The notes under the pieces: model-generated
What the model saw: only the letters and a program-made list of their open reading frames with translations
Databases searched by the model: none
Told to the model about the DNA's origin: nothing
Assembly: GCA_022835595.1 (NCBI GenBank)
Contig: BQUP01000006.1
Location: 496,001 to 560,000 of the forward strand
DNA from: Cystobasidium ongulense
Lineage: Eukaryota > Basidiomycota > Cystobasidiomycetes > Cystobasidiales > Cystobasidiaceae
Length of the DNA stretch: 64,000 nt
Direction of reading: 5' to 3'
Position numbers and translations under genes: made by a program
Shown: piece after piece, positions 1 to 16,100 of the stretch
How the letters are laid out: every line of letters begins with the position of its first letter
Numbering within the stretch: the first letter of the stretch is position 1

Positions 1-631
1 CATCGTCCATATCTCTGACAGCGTCTGGGAAGGATGGGTATCTATATATTAGGCAATGCAAAACATCAGCTTCAGGAATGAAGAGCCGAATGGTACCAAA
101 AAGCTGACCTCTCCTTGACGATATGGTCCAAGCGGTATTTAGGCTTCTTGTTCTCTTCCAAGCTCTTAGCAATGCTGTATTCTCCTCGTCCAATGGCCCT
201 TGAAAGCTTCTTGGCGAAAGATTTGTGGTCTCGTAGTTTCTGCAATACTGGCTCATGGAGGAGGTACTGGATGTCCTTTACATAGTAGAACGACGCTGGA
301 GCAGTCGATCCTTTGTTCGCTTTCTTGTGGTTGCGAGGCTGTCGGGGATAGATACCTGCAATGACGAGTACGTTGCATCAGTTGTGTGCCCGCAGTGATA
401 TCTTCACATTCTCTGTCGACTGCTCACCTTTGAGAATGCAGAGCCTTCGGAAGTCGGACATGGAGCATTGGAGCTTCTTGATAGCTTGGGTACGAGTCTA
501 TCGTGGCACATGTAAGCTTGTGTCCTACTATAATCGCATCTACATCACATCCAACAACCCACAATGTAATTTTTGGCTGCACCAGCGTCGCCCTTTTTCT
601 TGCGCGCCTGACCACCGGTAGCGCGAGCCAT
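1..631 (-). CDS. NOP7: Pescadillo homologue NOP7, 5' part (gene runs off the left edge)
   Basis: Nucleolar protein of the PeBoW (Nop7-Erb1-Ytm1) complex needed for 27S pre-rRNA processing and 60S subunit maturation. Exons on the minus strand: 631-563, 497-428, 355-109 and 41 to beyond 1. Spliced, they read through family landmarks in order: GAAKNYI, then [50 protein letters not shown] and [11 protein letters not shown]. This is the conserved N-terminal pescadillo domain; the BRCT domain and acidic tail lie outside the window. The start at 631 gives [17 protein letters not shown], the usual basic leader. It diverges from UTP23 across a 267-bp gap. Introns of 65, 72 and 67 nt have GT/AG ends. 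Confidence 0.93.
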
Positions 632-898
632 CTTGGGAGGAGCAGGTAGTCTTGGGAGTTAGGAGTTGTCTAAGAGTGTCCAACTATCGAATGCTCTTCA
701 CTTCACTCTGGTTTGAGCAGACCAAACTGGCCAGATGTAGTGATTTTTCATCTTCGCCTCTTTCGATCACGCTGCTGGTGGCGACAGAAATTTGCTGGAG
801 CGCTTGGATGGGATGGACGACCGAGCTTTGGAGCTTTGCAATTGCGCACACTGCTTGCGAGGACATTGAGACCTACATACAGCGCCTAGCATCCAACC

Positions 899-2149
899 AT
901 GCGCGCGAAACGGAGCAAGAGCTACAAGCGCGCCATGGCGCTGTACACTACCGCCTTCAAGTTCAGAACGCCATACCAGGTGCTGGTCGATGGTGAATTC
1001 GTCAAGCGCATGAGCCAGCAGAAGCTTGATCCCACTGGACGTCTGGCAGACATCCTCGGGGGTGACGCCAAAATCAGTTGAGTTGCATGTTGCTCCAGTT
1101 TGTTCCGCTCGTACTGACCATGTCGATCGACCTACATCAATACATCAACTATTCTCGAAACGGAATACACTCTGTTGCTTTACCGTCGTCCACTTGAATC
1201 CAACAGTGATTACACAATGTGTCGTCTCGCGCTTATACACCGAAGGAGCAGCTTCTCAAGAAGCTACTGATCTAGCCAAAACCTTTGAAAGGCGTAAATG
1301 CAATCACTGGCAGGTCAAGGAAACAGATGGAGAATGTATAAGCGGTATTATCGGTAATGATAACCGATATCGTTACTGTGTTGCGTCTCAGTCGCCTGCT
1401 ACAAGAGGTCAACTGCGTAGAGTGCCTGGAGTACCTATATTTTTCGAAACTAGAGGGATGGTCCTACTTGAACCACCGTCTGATGCGAGTGTGAACCATC
1501 GCAAACGTGTAAGAGTGTTCTTCTCGCCTGTTAACATGCTCTATATTGATGCTCGTTCGACCCTCGTCAGCTTGAAGAATCCAAATTGCATATGCCAAAA
1601 GAAGAGTTAGCGATGCTGAAGCCTAAAGCCAGTACTTCTAGGCTACCTCCTACTACAGCAAACACGAATAGTTCTTCAGGCGCAGCACCTCAAGCAGGAG
1701 ATATACAAACGCCAGCCTCAGGTGTGGATGCAGTAGCCGATTTACCAGCAGCTACACGTTCAACATCAGCTTCGAAGCCCAACACAATCGAACAGAAATT
1801 AGTCCGAGCTCATGCAAGCAGCAAGAAGCGGAAAATGAAAGAACCGAACCCATTAAGCATCAAGAAGAAGAAACCTAATATGACAATGCCTAAAAAGACT
1901 GTTTCTTCCGCCTCGTCAGCACCTCCAGCTACAAAAGGGAATGATGGACAGGAGAAGACTGGAATTGCGGATCAGGCGACGGCGGAAGATCCAACGAAGG
2001 GTGTTAGTCGAAAACAAGGTGATGGACTGAGCAAGAAAGCGCTCAAGAGGAAACAGAAGAAATCTCAGAAGGAAGGAGAAGGCAAGAGCGAAGGGGCATC
2101 TACAGCTACAATAGTGACAGATATGCAGGTCGATGTTCCGGGTGCTTAG
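899..2149 (+). CDS. UTP23: rRNA-processing protein UTP23 (PIN-like, SSU processome)
   Basis: Small-subunit processome factor of the Fcf1/Utp23 PIN-like family, nucleolar, needed for early 18S pre-rRNA cleavage and snR30 release. Exons 899-1076, 1207-1508 and 1571-2149 give 352 residues. The start MRAKRSKSYKRAMALY and FKFRTPYQVLVDGEF match the family N terminus; the first junction yields AKIMITQCVVSRLY. The zinc-binding stretch FERRKCNH and RRVPGVPIFF follow. The C-terminal tail is basic and low in complexity but keeps the family motif EPNPLSIKKKKP near residue 250. In yeast Utp23 the PIN catalytic acidic residues are incomplete, so it is thought to be non-nucleolytic. It shares a divergent intergenic region with NOP7, which suggests co-regulation. 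Confidence 0.93.
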
Positions 2150-2356
2150 ATCCTAAAGTCCGTGGGCATATCAGTATCACGCCATCGGCGAGAGTTTTCG
2201 ACGCTTGTTGTTATATGATTACCTGCTTCGCTACCTGCAAGAGTATTGCAAGTGACGTTATTGGGAGGAGAACTAAGCAATTTCAGTGTTGACGAATTTG
2301 TACCCTTTCATTTCCGTCTGATATGGTAGTCAATAAATTTAACATCAAAGTCACTT

Positions 2357-3172
2357 TCAATTCAATTCGTACTGGGTTTTAGGGAAATTACAAAATTTTC
2401 TCGAAAACAATTCCATTTCTACACTTCCCCCTCGAATTGGCATCTCAGCCTGACAAAGATATCTGAAGCCGTTCTTTTCCATGACTCTCCTACTGGCTAC
2501 ATTATCAGCACGGCAGATCCCCTGGTTGTGTCTCGCGTTCACGTAGTGCTTTGCATATGCTAATGCAGTATCCACTTCTACCTCCATTAAACCTTGGGAA
2601 GCAATTTCAGGAGAAAGGTAATAGCCTGGAGGATGCACGGGGACATTCAAGATATAAGTCCAGGACCCCTGCACTTGAGAGGATATGCATCAAGGCAAGA
2701 ACAGATAGTACCTACCTATGCTGTAACTAATAGACTCGTCATCCACCTTTGCAGCATTCTTTTTCTTCAACTTTTTTCGTCCCTCAGGATTTATCTTTTC
2801 CATCCACTCCCACTCATTTCTTCTAATACTAAAGTATTCAACCAGATCTCCAGATTCGATCTGTCTGATTACAGAGAAGGGGTATCTTGATATGGGTGTC
2901 TCCCTCATCTCTTCATCTTTCTTCATTCCTAATCTTTCGAACTCCAGATACGAAGGTTGGAGTCTGTACCATTCATAGGCATCCTCAAGGGTATATGGCT
3001 GAGGCACATTGGCTAGGGATCCAGAAACTGAATCGTTCGAGAGTATCTTGGTTTTTGAGGGTAGGTCGTCTTCTTCAAGCAAAGTAAGGCGGTAGCATGA
3101 GGTGAATGGCTCGGGCAGAGATAGATATGAAGCGCTGACACCGTCATGATTCTCGTAGCTTATAGTGAGCAT
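2357..3172 (-). CDS. GNAT-family N-acetyltransferase
   Basis: Putative acetyl-CoA-dependent N-acetyltransferase of the RimJ/RimL-like GNAT superfamily; substrate unknown. Exons 3172-2716 and 2673-2357 give 257 residues. The first exon carries the N-terminal part with a region like YTLEDAYEWYRLQ, and the second holds the fold's core: EVEVDTALAYAKHYV, then the signature GICRADNVASRRVMEKNGF, where N, S, V and the KNGF turn are typical of the acetyl-CoA binding and C-terminal motifs. The intron (2674-2715) has donor GTAGGT; the acceptor I prefer ends AAG, because the stronger CAG a few bases on would break the frame. It converges tail-to-tail with UTP23. The specific substrate cannot be told from sequence. 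Confidence 0.72.
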
Positions 3173-3912
3173 GATGAGCGCAATTCAGTAGGTATGAGGA
3201 TGACCATTCACACTAGGGCAGGCGAGATTTCAGGAAAATTCAATACCCACGATGTAGAGATGACTCGTCTCTGAGGGTCATACAAATACACTGGAACTTT
3301 GCCGGGTCGTATACGACAACGGCACCCAAGCCCAGTGCTTTTATCTACATACCTGCTGTCTTGCAAAAGCGCATATACATATCGAAAAGAGGTAAGTACC
3401 GATGGTGCAAAGAGGAATTACTTGGCTCCGCTAATGCGCTAATGGCAGGGCAGAAAAGGGTTGCTGCGCATTTGAGCCTGAAGCATACGAGTACGATGTC
3501 AACTAACATTATAAAAGATAGACAGTCGAAGAAAAACAGAAGAGAAAGGCTGCTACCAGGCATTATGATTTTGTGTAGAGGTGAAAACATCAAAATTACA
3601 CGGTTAAGAAATCAGAAACAGATTTCGAGACTACAGCCTAAGCCGCACCATCACACGCGAGAAGATAGCAAAAAGTTATAGGATTAAAGAAAAAAGAGAA
3701 CGCGGCGGTGGAAGAGAAGGATAGACGAGCGAGGTGCAAAATACTGCGATCTTGAAACTGATAGATGTCCCTTGTGCAAAAGACACAAGAAGTCTAGACC
3801 GGTCCAGCGATCTCAACCTCCTGCAAATCTTGCATGCAATACGCATCCTCGATTTCTCCATCGCTCCATCTTTGACCTTCGAATTTCCATATTTGATTAA
3901 AGGAGAACCTTT
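3173..3912. other. Intergenic, no gene recognised
   Basis: About 740 bp between the 5' end of the GNAT gene and the 3' end of the first secreted paralogue. It should hold the GNAT promoter and the 3' UTR of the neighbour. AT-richer stretches are present, but no conserved reading frame, RNA gene or repeat is seen. Confidence 0.5.
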
Positions 3913-5094
3913 TTACCATCTCTTTCCTTTCTGGAATTGACCTTGTTCAACAACACCACCAGTGTACCACCATTTCACATTTTGCCCGACAACGCTCTTG
4001 TCTCCGTTAAATGAACCATAAATTTCTTTGAATAAAGCGGTTGTGACGTCGATTGAGCCTGGTTTGCGGATCCATTTCTGTGACGAGGGAGGAAGTAGAA
4101 TTGAAATATACGTTTAGTTGTCGGTTGTTATGCTGACTGCGCGTTTTGTCAACGTGTGCTTACATCGTCGAAAGCATCACAGATGAAAGCTTTAGTTTGT
4201 TTGCCATTACTGGATCGAGGAGTAAAAAACGCGTCAGCTCTGTGTAAGATACACACACCGAACAAACGTGCAGAACCCAGAGCAAGCAAAGTGCAAGACA
4301 TTACTCTGTCTGTCGAAAACATGCAAAGCGGACTCACTATTCAATTATTGCCTCCCGACCGCAGTATGCCTTGCCAGCCTTGACACGATCCCAACCGAAG
4401 TTGCTCATCATAGCTTGATGGGAAGGAGCAAAGCACATCCAGTCGTCCTATTAGGTTCGCAAGACGGACAGGAGCGAACACAAATCAGTTCATTCACCGG
4501 TCGTAACGGTGAATTACAGCCACCAAAACAAGCAAGTTGGGGAAAGAGCAAACGCACCTTGTACTTAGTCTCGCACCATGATTCACCATTCGTAGAGTCA
4601 GAGCCAAGGTTAGTTCTGAACCAAGACATGATACCAGGACCGTTGACACCATGGAAAGCAGATACGCCACCGAGTTTAGCGTCTGCTAAGCCACTGCTAC
4701 TACCGCCGTTGTTGTTATCATTGGCAGGGGGTTGTTGAGGTTGAGGGTTCTGCTCTGGCTGCTTTGCTGGTTCTTGTGGAGCTGCCTTTGTAGGTTCTGG
4801 CTGAGCTGCAGGAGTTGCTGCAGGACCAGTCTTGACAGGCTCTGCGACGAGCTGAGGAGGGGCGGACCAGTCCGACTGAGCGGGAGCAGCCTTGGGCTTG
4901 CAAGTCCCGGTACCACGCTTGCGGTGCTTCTTGAGGTGGTTGCTGTGCACGACCTGACGCTTGACCATTCGAGCAGCAGCTTCGTCGAGGCCACCCGGGC
5001 CTGAGCGTGCAACGAGGGTGTCCTTGTTCGTGGCGGCAGTGGCAGAGACTGCGGTGAGTGCGCCGAGGGCGATGACGAGGGAAGCGAGTCTCAT
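3913..5094 (-). CDS. Secreted double-psi beta-barrel-like protein, paralogue 1
   Basis: Predicted secreted protein of 285 residues; exons 5094-4558, 4447-4338, 4209-4164 and 4077-3913. Residues 1-21 (MRLASLVIALGALTAVSATA) form a signal peptide. Dibasic sites, VKRQ near residue 45 and KKHRKR near 56-61, suggest Kex2-type processing. A Pro/Gln/Ala-rich linker runs to about residue 140. The C-terminal domain starts at GIMSWFRTNLGSDSTNGESW and holds four conserved cysteines (ESWC, DWMC, AYCGRE, FICDAF), YNGKQTKAF, DAFDDKW, PGSIDV and a final NVKWWYTGG. The CG...YNG...D...IDV...W order resembles expansin/RlpA-type double-psi beta-barrels. That fold call is by pattern only. It could act on cell walls or be a host-directed effector. 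Paralogue 2 lies directly upstream with the same intron pattern. Confidence 0.8.
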
Positions 5095-6180
5095 TGTGAG
5101 TGCGTGTATGCGAGTGTTGGTATTGATTCAAGGAGAGACTGTGCTTGTTGTGTCCAGCAGATGAGGCCGATGCCTGGTGCTGAAAGGACAGAGGGTGGGA
5201 GCAGGCCCGACGAGATAGCCCGCGAGATGCAGGAGTGGTGAGAGCGAGTGAGCGAGCGTGATTGCAGTGCTTTTACGAGATAGTCAGTGGGAAGGAAAGA
5301 GAGAGCAGTTCATTCTCATCATCCCCGTTTCATGGCCCAAATAAAGTGGTCCTCCAGGTCCGTGCATGGTGCTCGGCCCTTCATGCATGCAGGCAAGAGG
5401 ACAAGAGGAGGGCAGTCAGGAATGTGGAATCGGGACTTGAGAGCAACAATAGAGTCGCTTTCAGCATTGTAACGGGTGCTTCGTGCTGGAATAGAAGATG
5501 CATTGGCTACAGCTGTTGGGCTTGCTACTTTCCGGTAGTGCGTCGATGCATCCAGTCCAGACAGTCTCTGACAGATAGGCTGGGCGACAGTGGAGTGTAT
5601 CACATAATACTTCATGTTCGTATGTATCTCGCTCCTTCCTGTCCACGTCTTGCTTTCCCGGATGGCGATGGGAGAAAGAGCTTGAACACTACCATTCATA
5701 GCGAAAGTCTTCTCGGCTTTCAATTCGAGTGGCAAATTGATGGTCAGGGAAATCACACTTGATTCAAATTCGTATCATTTCAAATGAGGAGAACAAGTTG
5801 TGGAAAGAGTCAAACAAGAGAGAGAGAGAGGGAGATACAATGTTTGGGGATTCGTAATACTGCATCGAGATATTCGAATTCAAGAAAAGTATAGAAAATA
5901 AACAAAGCTACGAAGGGTAGGAGTAGGTGTGACTTGATAGTATAAAAGAAAAGAACAATATGAGACTTGTCGTCAAACCTATTTACATTTCATTCACACC
6001 TCCTGTTGTTCGTTTGTTATTGAAAGACGTCGAAAGGCCAATAATCCACCGCAAAAAATCAAAAGAAAGGCTAGCCAAAGACAGGGAATACAGCCAAGTT
6101 CCGTGAGATTGCAGATACGACCAGCGTATTTGCATCAATCAAGCGCTTGTCTACGATCCCTCTATAGCTGAAATCTTCAC
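5095..6180. other. Intergenic between tandem secreted paralogues
   Basis: About 1.1 kb that should contain the promoter of paralogue 1 and the 3' region of paralogue 2. A short GA-rich tract, (GA)n-like, lies at about 5818-5834, and GAGT/GAGC repeats at about 5240-5262. No gene, RNA or mobile element is seen. Confidence 0.45.
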
Positions 6181-7499
6181 TTAATACTTGCCGTTCTGGA
6201 ATGTGCCCTTTTCTACAATTCCTCCGGTGAATTCCCACTTAACGTCCTTTCCTACTGTCGACTTGTTGTTGTCGAATGAACCATAAACAGCTGTAAACAG
6301 GCCAACCGTGGCATCTATTGAGCCTGGACTAAGAACCCATTTCTATTATGGCGAAATTCACGTGAAAATTGCAAAAAAACAAGTCAGCTTGCTTGGTTCT
6401 GGAGTTCGAAAGCGGACAAAGGCGCATTGCATATCTGCATGCGTTGGTAGTTGTTACTCACGTCATCGAAGCCATCGCAGATGAAAGCGAGGGTGGATTT
6501 GCCATTGCTAAGAGGAAGGAAAATACCGGATTAGCAAAATAGTGCTGCCAGCAACAACGAGAGAAATAGGACTCACTATGTAACCTTGACTTCACGTCCG
6601 CAGTATGCCTTGGTAGCTTTGCTGTAGTCACCTCCGAAATTGCTCAACATGGTGCCGACGGAAGGAGCGAAGCACATCCAGTCATCCTATTTTCGCGCAC
6701 GACAGCAAATCGAGAACCGTAGATGAAAGCCATTTCAACGCGTAGATGATGTGTAGAGGGACGCAGGGGAAGTAGAAGGGAGATGTAGAGTGATACAGAG
6801 AAAGCAAAGTCAGTCACGTGATCCTGTTCAACGGGACCTGCCCCCTTTTCCCAGCCACGCGTCGCGGGATCAAGCAGGCACCCCGAAACGCGCATGATGG
6901 GAAGAAAAGCAGAAGTATCGAAAGGACGATGAAGCTGAACGCACCTGGTACTTGGTTTGGCACCATGATTCTCCATTGGTAGAATCAGAGCCAAGGTTGG
7001 TCTTGAACCAAGACATGATTCCGCTGTTTGTGCCTTGGAAAGCAGAGATGGAGCCGAGTTGTGCATTGGCAGTACCGGATCCAGATCCGGAGTCTGAGCC
7101 AGAATCAGAAGAAGCTGATGATGTTGCTGCAGCTTGTGAACTACTGGAAGTCTTCTGCTCTTGTTTAGCAGAAGAAGTTGGTGTGCTCTGCTTGGACGAA
7201 GAAGCGGGAGTAACGACAACCGCGTTTGCGTTCGTTGAGGAGGAAGACCCAGAAGAAGACGACCCTGATGTCTTAGCTTTGCAGTAACCTGAAGCTCTCT
7301 TTGTCTTCTTCTTCAATCCTCCAGAGGGCTTGCCGTGCTGTCTCTTGCTTCGCATTGCATCGCCATGTACGTTGTTGTCGACGGAACGCTGCTTGCGGGT
7401 AAGAAGAGCAAGGTGCTCGACGTTGCCGTTGCTGTTCGATGCAGCTGAGGAGAGTGCGGTGAAAGCACCAATAACGGTGAAGACTGCTGTAAGACGCAT
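6181..7499 (-). CDS. Secreted double-psi beta-barrel-like protein, paralogue 2
   Basis: Tandem paralogue of the gene at 3913-5094: 290 residues from exons 7499-6945, 6686-6577, 6507-6462 and 6342-6181. The second and third exons have exactly the same lengths (110 and 46 nt) as in paralogue 1, so the copy arose by gene duplication with introns. Residues 1-19 (MRLTAVFTVIGAFTALSSA) form a signal peptide; basic sites RSKRQ and KKKTKR follow. The linker is Ser-rich with Asp/Ser/Gly repeats, unlike the Pro/Gln linker of paralogue 1. The C-terminal domain keeps the near-identical GIMSWFKTNLGSDSTNGESW, four cysteines, AFICDGFDDKW-type core and PGSIDA. Fast-changing linker and conserved domain fit a secreted wall-active or effector role (inference). 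Confidence 0.8.
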
Positions 7500-11783
<4,284 letters not shown>

Positions 11784-11810
11784 ACTTGGACATACACGCA
11801 TTTGCAGGAG

Positions 11811-12935
11811 CTACAATCCCGCTTCATCTTCCTGCATACAACGGGAACACGAGCAAATGAAACCCCAACCAGCTTGGAGACGCTTCCTTCTGACATCGAC
11901 CTTCTCATCAACGGCATCCTCGATATAGTTGATGGAAAGTTCCTCGCCAGCTTGAATATCGCGCTTTGCGGTGAAGCCGTATTTCCGGCCTTGCCTTCTT
12001 TTGGTCATGTTGGCTTGACAAGAATGGTTGAAGAAGGAAGCACTAGTCCAGGTGCCATAACCTAGCATCTCGCCATCGCGACCAAGCTCATCTTCGAAGA
12101 TCCCGAATGAATTGCCATGATCTCTGCTTATTGAGGCTAGCACAGTCTCGGCCGTGCAGAATTGTCGGAGTTCCTCTGGCAGGTGGCAGCGAAGGTATTG
12201 GAAGATTCGGATGTGGGACTCTAGCGGCGCAAAGAGTTCGTACGGTTGCAGTGAAGGATTGAGAGAAAGGAAGGCATCCCAGCCTGCTGGATTGTTATAT
12301 CTGGCTGTTATGCCATCAAGTAGAAAGTGCACAGTGTCTTGATCGTCATCTTCGCGTAACAATGGCATAGTCTTGGGAATCAACGTCTGCTCCGCCTTGG
12401 CCCATAATGTACTTATTTGAGTTGCCGTCAAATGCTCGCCACTGTCCTGCGCGGTGTGGTTGCTCTTCTGAACCTTCGAAAGACCGACTGTGACTCGCGA
12501 CAAGGCTTCTATCCCGACAACTCCTATGTGTATCCTCCAAACTTCGTGGCATCCTTCAGAGCAGAACCACGCGATGCCACGCTTGTCTTTTCCAACCGTG
12601 CTTCTCTCCACGTGCTTCATCTTGCGCCCTCTGTCATAGGCGAAGCATTGAGCACACACTTCCTTCTTGAAAGGCCCATATACTACGCTAATGAAAGGCT
12701 CTGGGGCTGCATAGACTTGCGTGTGCGCTGGTATTGCTTCGGCGGCAAAGGCACCTAATCCGCCAGAGTATGGTGTTGCTTGTATCGAGAAGAGCTTGGA
12801 GCTGATGGGTGGATTGGGCCGTCGTATAGCGTTTTGAGTGAGGAGAACCAGCTCTGAAGGGAGTTCTAGATGTGCTGCCATGTTCGTATATCCTGCTGAG
12901 ACTGTGCGGCCGATCAACACTTTTTTCTTCTTCAC
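11811..12935 (-). CDS. SET-domain protein (SET5/SMYD-like lysine methyltransferase)
   Basis: Intronless frame of 374 residues. Likely S-adenosylmethionine-dependent protein lysine methyltransferase. A split SET domain is visible: SIQATPYSGGLGAFAAEAI near residue 50, a small zinc-ligand insert with CAQC and WFCSEGC around 93-128, then the catalytic core NSFGIFE, TSASFFNHSCQANM, DIQAGEELSINYIED and the post-SET cluster CSCSRC near the C terminus. The NHSC motif and Tyr of the NY(I/D) turn are present, so it is probably active. Best fit is the SET5 or SMYD branch; substrate unknown. Translation may instead start at the second Met (MAAHLELPSEL, about 12881), because the first 18 residues are lysine-rich and unconserved. 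Convergent with MSE1. Confidence 0.82.
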   Translation of the reverse strand: MKKKKVLIGRTVSAGYTNMAAHLELPSELVLLTQNAIRRPNPPISSKLFSIQATPYSGGLGAFAAEAIPAHTQVYAAPEPFISVVYGPFKKEVCAQCFAYDRGRKMKHVERSTVGKDKRGIAWFCSEGCHEVWRIHIGVVGIEALSRVTVGLSKVQKSNHTAQDSGEHLTATQISTLWAKAEQTLIPKTMPLLREDDDQDTVHFLLDGITARYNNPAGWDAFLSLNPSLQPYELFAPLESHIRIFQYLRCHLPEELRQFCTAETVLASISRDHGNSFGIFEDELGRDGEMLGYGTWTSASFFNHSCQANMTKRRQGRKYGFTAKRDIQAGEELSINYIEDAVDEKVDVRRKRLQAGWGFICSCSRCMQEDEAGL

Positions 12936-13184
12936 CTAGCTAAATTGGCTGCTGGACAATGCACAGCATATGAAGAGTGTTTCTTCGTATACGTGTATGG
13001 CAAGCTATAGGTTACAACTGCTTGATGGGCGGATCAGTCAAGAAGAGGGCTGTGAAGCTTTCACTAGCAGCTCATTAGGCGCACCACAGCGCACCGCAAA
13101 ACGGCACGTGCCAACCGGCATCGCTGTTGAAGATGCTCTTTTCGTTACTCTGCTCGTTACAGTGTATGCTACAAAATTTTCATT

Positions 13185-16100
13185 CTAATGAATTGTATTG
13201 ACTGAGCTCCTCCCGCCCAGTAGCGTCATGGTCTTGGAAGCCTCCGCTAGGCGCCGTCTTCCTTTGGTAGGTGGGGCCACTGAGCCTGCATTATCAAGCT
13301 GTGCTTTCGGGCGTGTGCTCCAGCCACTGCCAAGTAGCTTCTCGAGCCTGCTAGTTGTCGAATGTTCGCTAGTTCGGTTTACTATTCTCCCGTTGACATT
13401 AGGAGATTGCCCGAACTCGGTGACTAGGTTAGGACCAGGATCGGGAGTTGTCGCCTCCATCGGCTTAACGGGCTTGCTGTCATTACTTAGGACTATAGGT
13501 TGCGCAGTGGGTGCCCTTTTACCCGGAACCGCTGGAGGCCCGGTATCCCTTCTTTCCCTATTGGCTTGTACGAATTAGCTCATGTTGTACCAAAAGACGT
13601 ACAAGACAGATCTAGAGAACTTACCGTAAGATGCTATCAGAACTGAGTGTTAGATAGATATTTTTCAGGTTTGGCAATGTCTGGGTCAAATCCAGGACTA
13701 CAATGTCGTGCTCTAGCATGATCTGCTCAATATCCTTATTGAGTAAGAACACGGCATACTCAAAGCGATATCGGTCGACACCTCTAGAGTATAGCGGAAA
13801 GATCTTGGGTCCCTTCATTTGCGAGATAGGGTCTTGAACCAGACTTCGGGATCCCATGCATCTTATAGGATAGTATAATGGTATAGTTAAGTATGCTGCC
13901 AGTAGCTGGACGGCTTGAGCTACGTAACCCAGTGCAGATGAAATATGATCATCGTCAAGGTCCAGGCCATTTGACCGCTGCAGGCTCGCTTGCGCTTCGA
14001 AATCGCCATTGGGTAGAGCTATATCACATATGGAAAAAAGGACATTGCCAGCGTCCACTAGATCGATGGGAAAGATGGTCGACAGATCACTGATGAGACT
14101 AGCACGCCGCTGCGATGTCGATAAAAGAATCGAGCGATATACATCCATGTCAAGTTGGTGATTTGCTGTTGACTGCTCGAGAAGCACCTCTTTGTCTCTC
14201 AAGACGTTTCGAGCTTGTTGCAGACGTCGTCGACGAGCAGCCAATTGCGCGTGTTCTGCAGCGCTCTTAGAGTTACCAGCTTTTTGATCTACTTCCAGTC
14301 GCGTTTTGTCTCCGCGAAATTGTTGTAGCAAGACGCCGTTCGCGCTGTAATACCTTTCAGTCCGAAACGGTTCCGTTGAAAGCATGTCGTCGATATAGCT
14401 TCTTGCTTTGCAAATTTCTGCTCGAGATTTGGATATTTCCTGCTCTTTCAATATGATTTTGCCCAGTTCTTCGTCATCTACACTCTGAACCATGCGAGTC
14501 TCTCGCACGCTACGGTCCATAATCATTTTGCTCCTGGCAAGCAGACGCTCTCGTTCGCGGTTGCTGTCTCGTTTGAAAGAAAGATCACTGTGTTCTACCT
14601 TTCGTCTAGCCTGCGAGGAAGATAGAGGACCAGGGTCGGAGACGTTCCCTTCTTCTATGTTGTGATCCTCTTCGAAAGGTTTGCGGACTGCCATCCCCTC
14701 CTCGAGGTCATCACTGAAAGTGGTAAGCATGAAAGTAGGCAGGCGGGCAGTCAAGTATTCGTCCGTATTGGCCAAGCGAAAGATGAGGGTATTAGCTGGC
14801 AGGTGAGTGGGAAATAATCTAGGCTATGATACCGTAACTGTCAGCGCGTGAGGAGGGCCAATACAGGCAAAGCTTTGCCTTACATCTGTTCCAAGGCTTA
14901 TCAGCCTACGCAGGTCCACGTCCCACTCAAGTAGAAGTCTCCACTCTGCATCGTCGTCGATCTGCTCTTTTGAAGCTGAGATGTCCGGTTCTATCCATAT
15001 TTGAGCGATGATCCGGTGACTTTTTGAAGCGATTGCGGTACTTTGTGGCAGTGGCAAGGAGTCTCTCGCAGAGAAATCGAGAGCAAATGAAGGTTCCATG
15101 CTTTTTTGATGTGGCTTAGATATATAAAAGGGTGCTTGTTTAGCATTTGTCGGGTCTGCTTGTAGCGCTACATCCTTTTCAGAATTTCCTCGAAGAGGCA
15201 ATGATATCGTCCGTGTGCGTGTGATAGGAGGTCGTAAAGACGAATTAGATGTGTCAGGGCTGTCGTCTTGTATCTTGGGTACCGAAAGTGTCAGTCGACT
15301 CCTGACTAAATGTGACCGGATATCCTCATATCGCTTTATGCGCAGAAAACGTTCCTCCTTTTCGCTGTACTTGGAAGCTGCAGATGCACGTATTGTTGAT
15401 GCTGAGCTCCCGCTTGCGACTGAGAGAACAGATCCTCTGCTGGCTGAACGTGCCCTAGAGGTCGCACTGCTGTCAAGATGACCTTGTATCGCGCTGCCGT
15501 GGGCGGGGGAGAATGTATGATCTTGACTCGAAGCCATCTGGAAGGATACGCGGGGAGACATAGGCGATACAGGCCTCTCGTGCTTAGAAGTTGTGCCTTT
15601 ACGAGCATTATCTCCTTCTGATAGTTCACTATCGCCGTCTTCATCGTCCTCTGAGACGATTAGACTGCTACGCCTACGCCTGTTTTGCTTGAAGAGCCGT
15701 TTTGAAACGCTAGCAGATATGGAACGTTTGCTTGACGAGCTCTTGAGAGATGATTTGGAACGTGAACGCTGCAATGGAACCGGCGAGCGACTTGAGGAGG
15801 TCCAGCCAAATACTAGGTCAGAATCGTCCTCGGCGACTTCCCCAGCTGCTTGGAGGTTTTCGATATCAGCAGCTTCGCTTTCTTGGATGCTGTTCAGCGT
15901 CTCGTGGCTCAATGCGAGGTTGTTTTCTCTGCCCTTGCCTTTCACATCTATGTGCCGTATTGAAGGCTGATCGGAATCCACGGTGTCATTGAAAGCGTGG
16001 AGCCGTGTAGTCGTCCCATTTGACACTGTGAGCTTCCGCCGAGCTGACTTTCGTCTATTTAGAGTGGGTATGTGCAAGTCCAGGTCGTCCTTGCTCCGCT

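Noticed and set aside
5818-5834. GA microsatellite as a regulatory GAGA element
   Set aside because: Short and in a plain intergenic region; no evidence for regulation.
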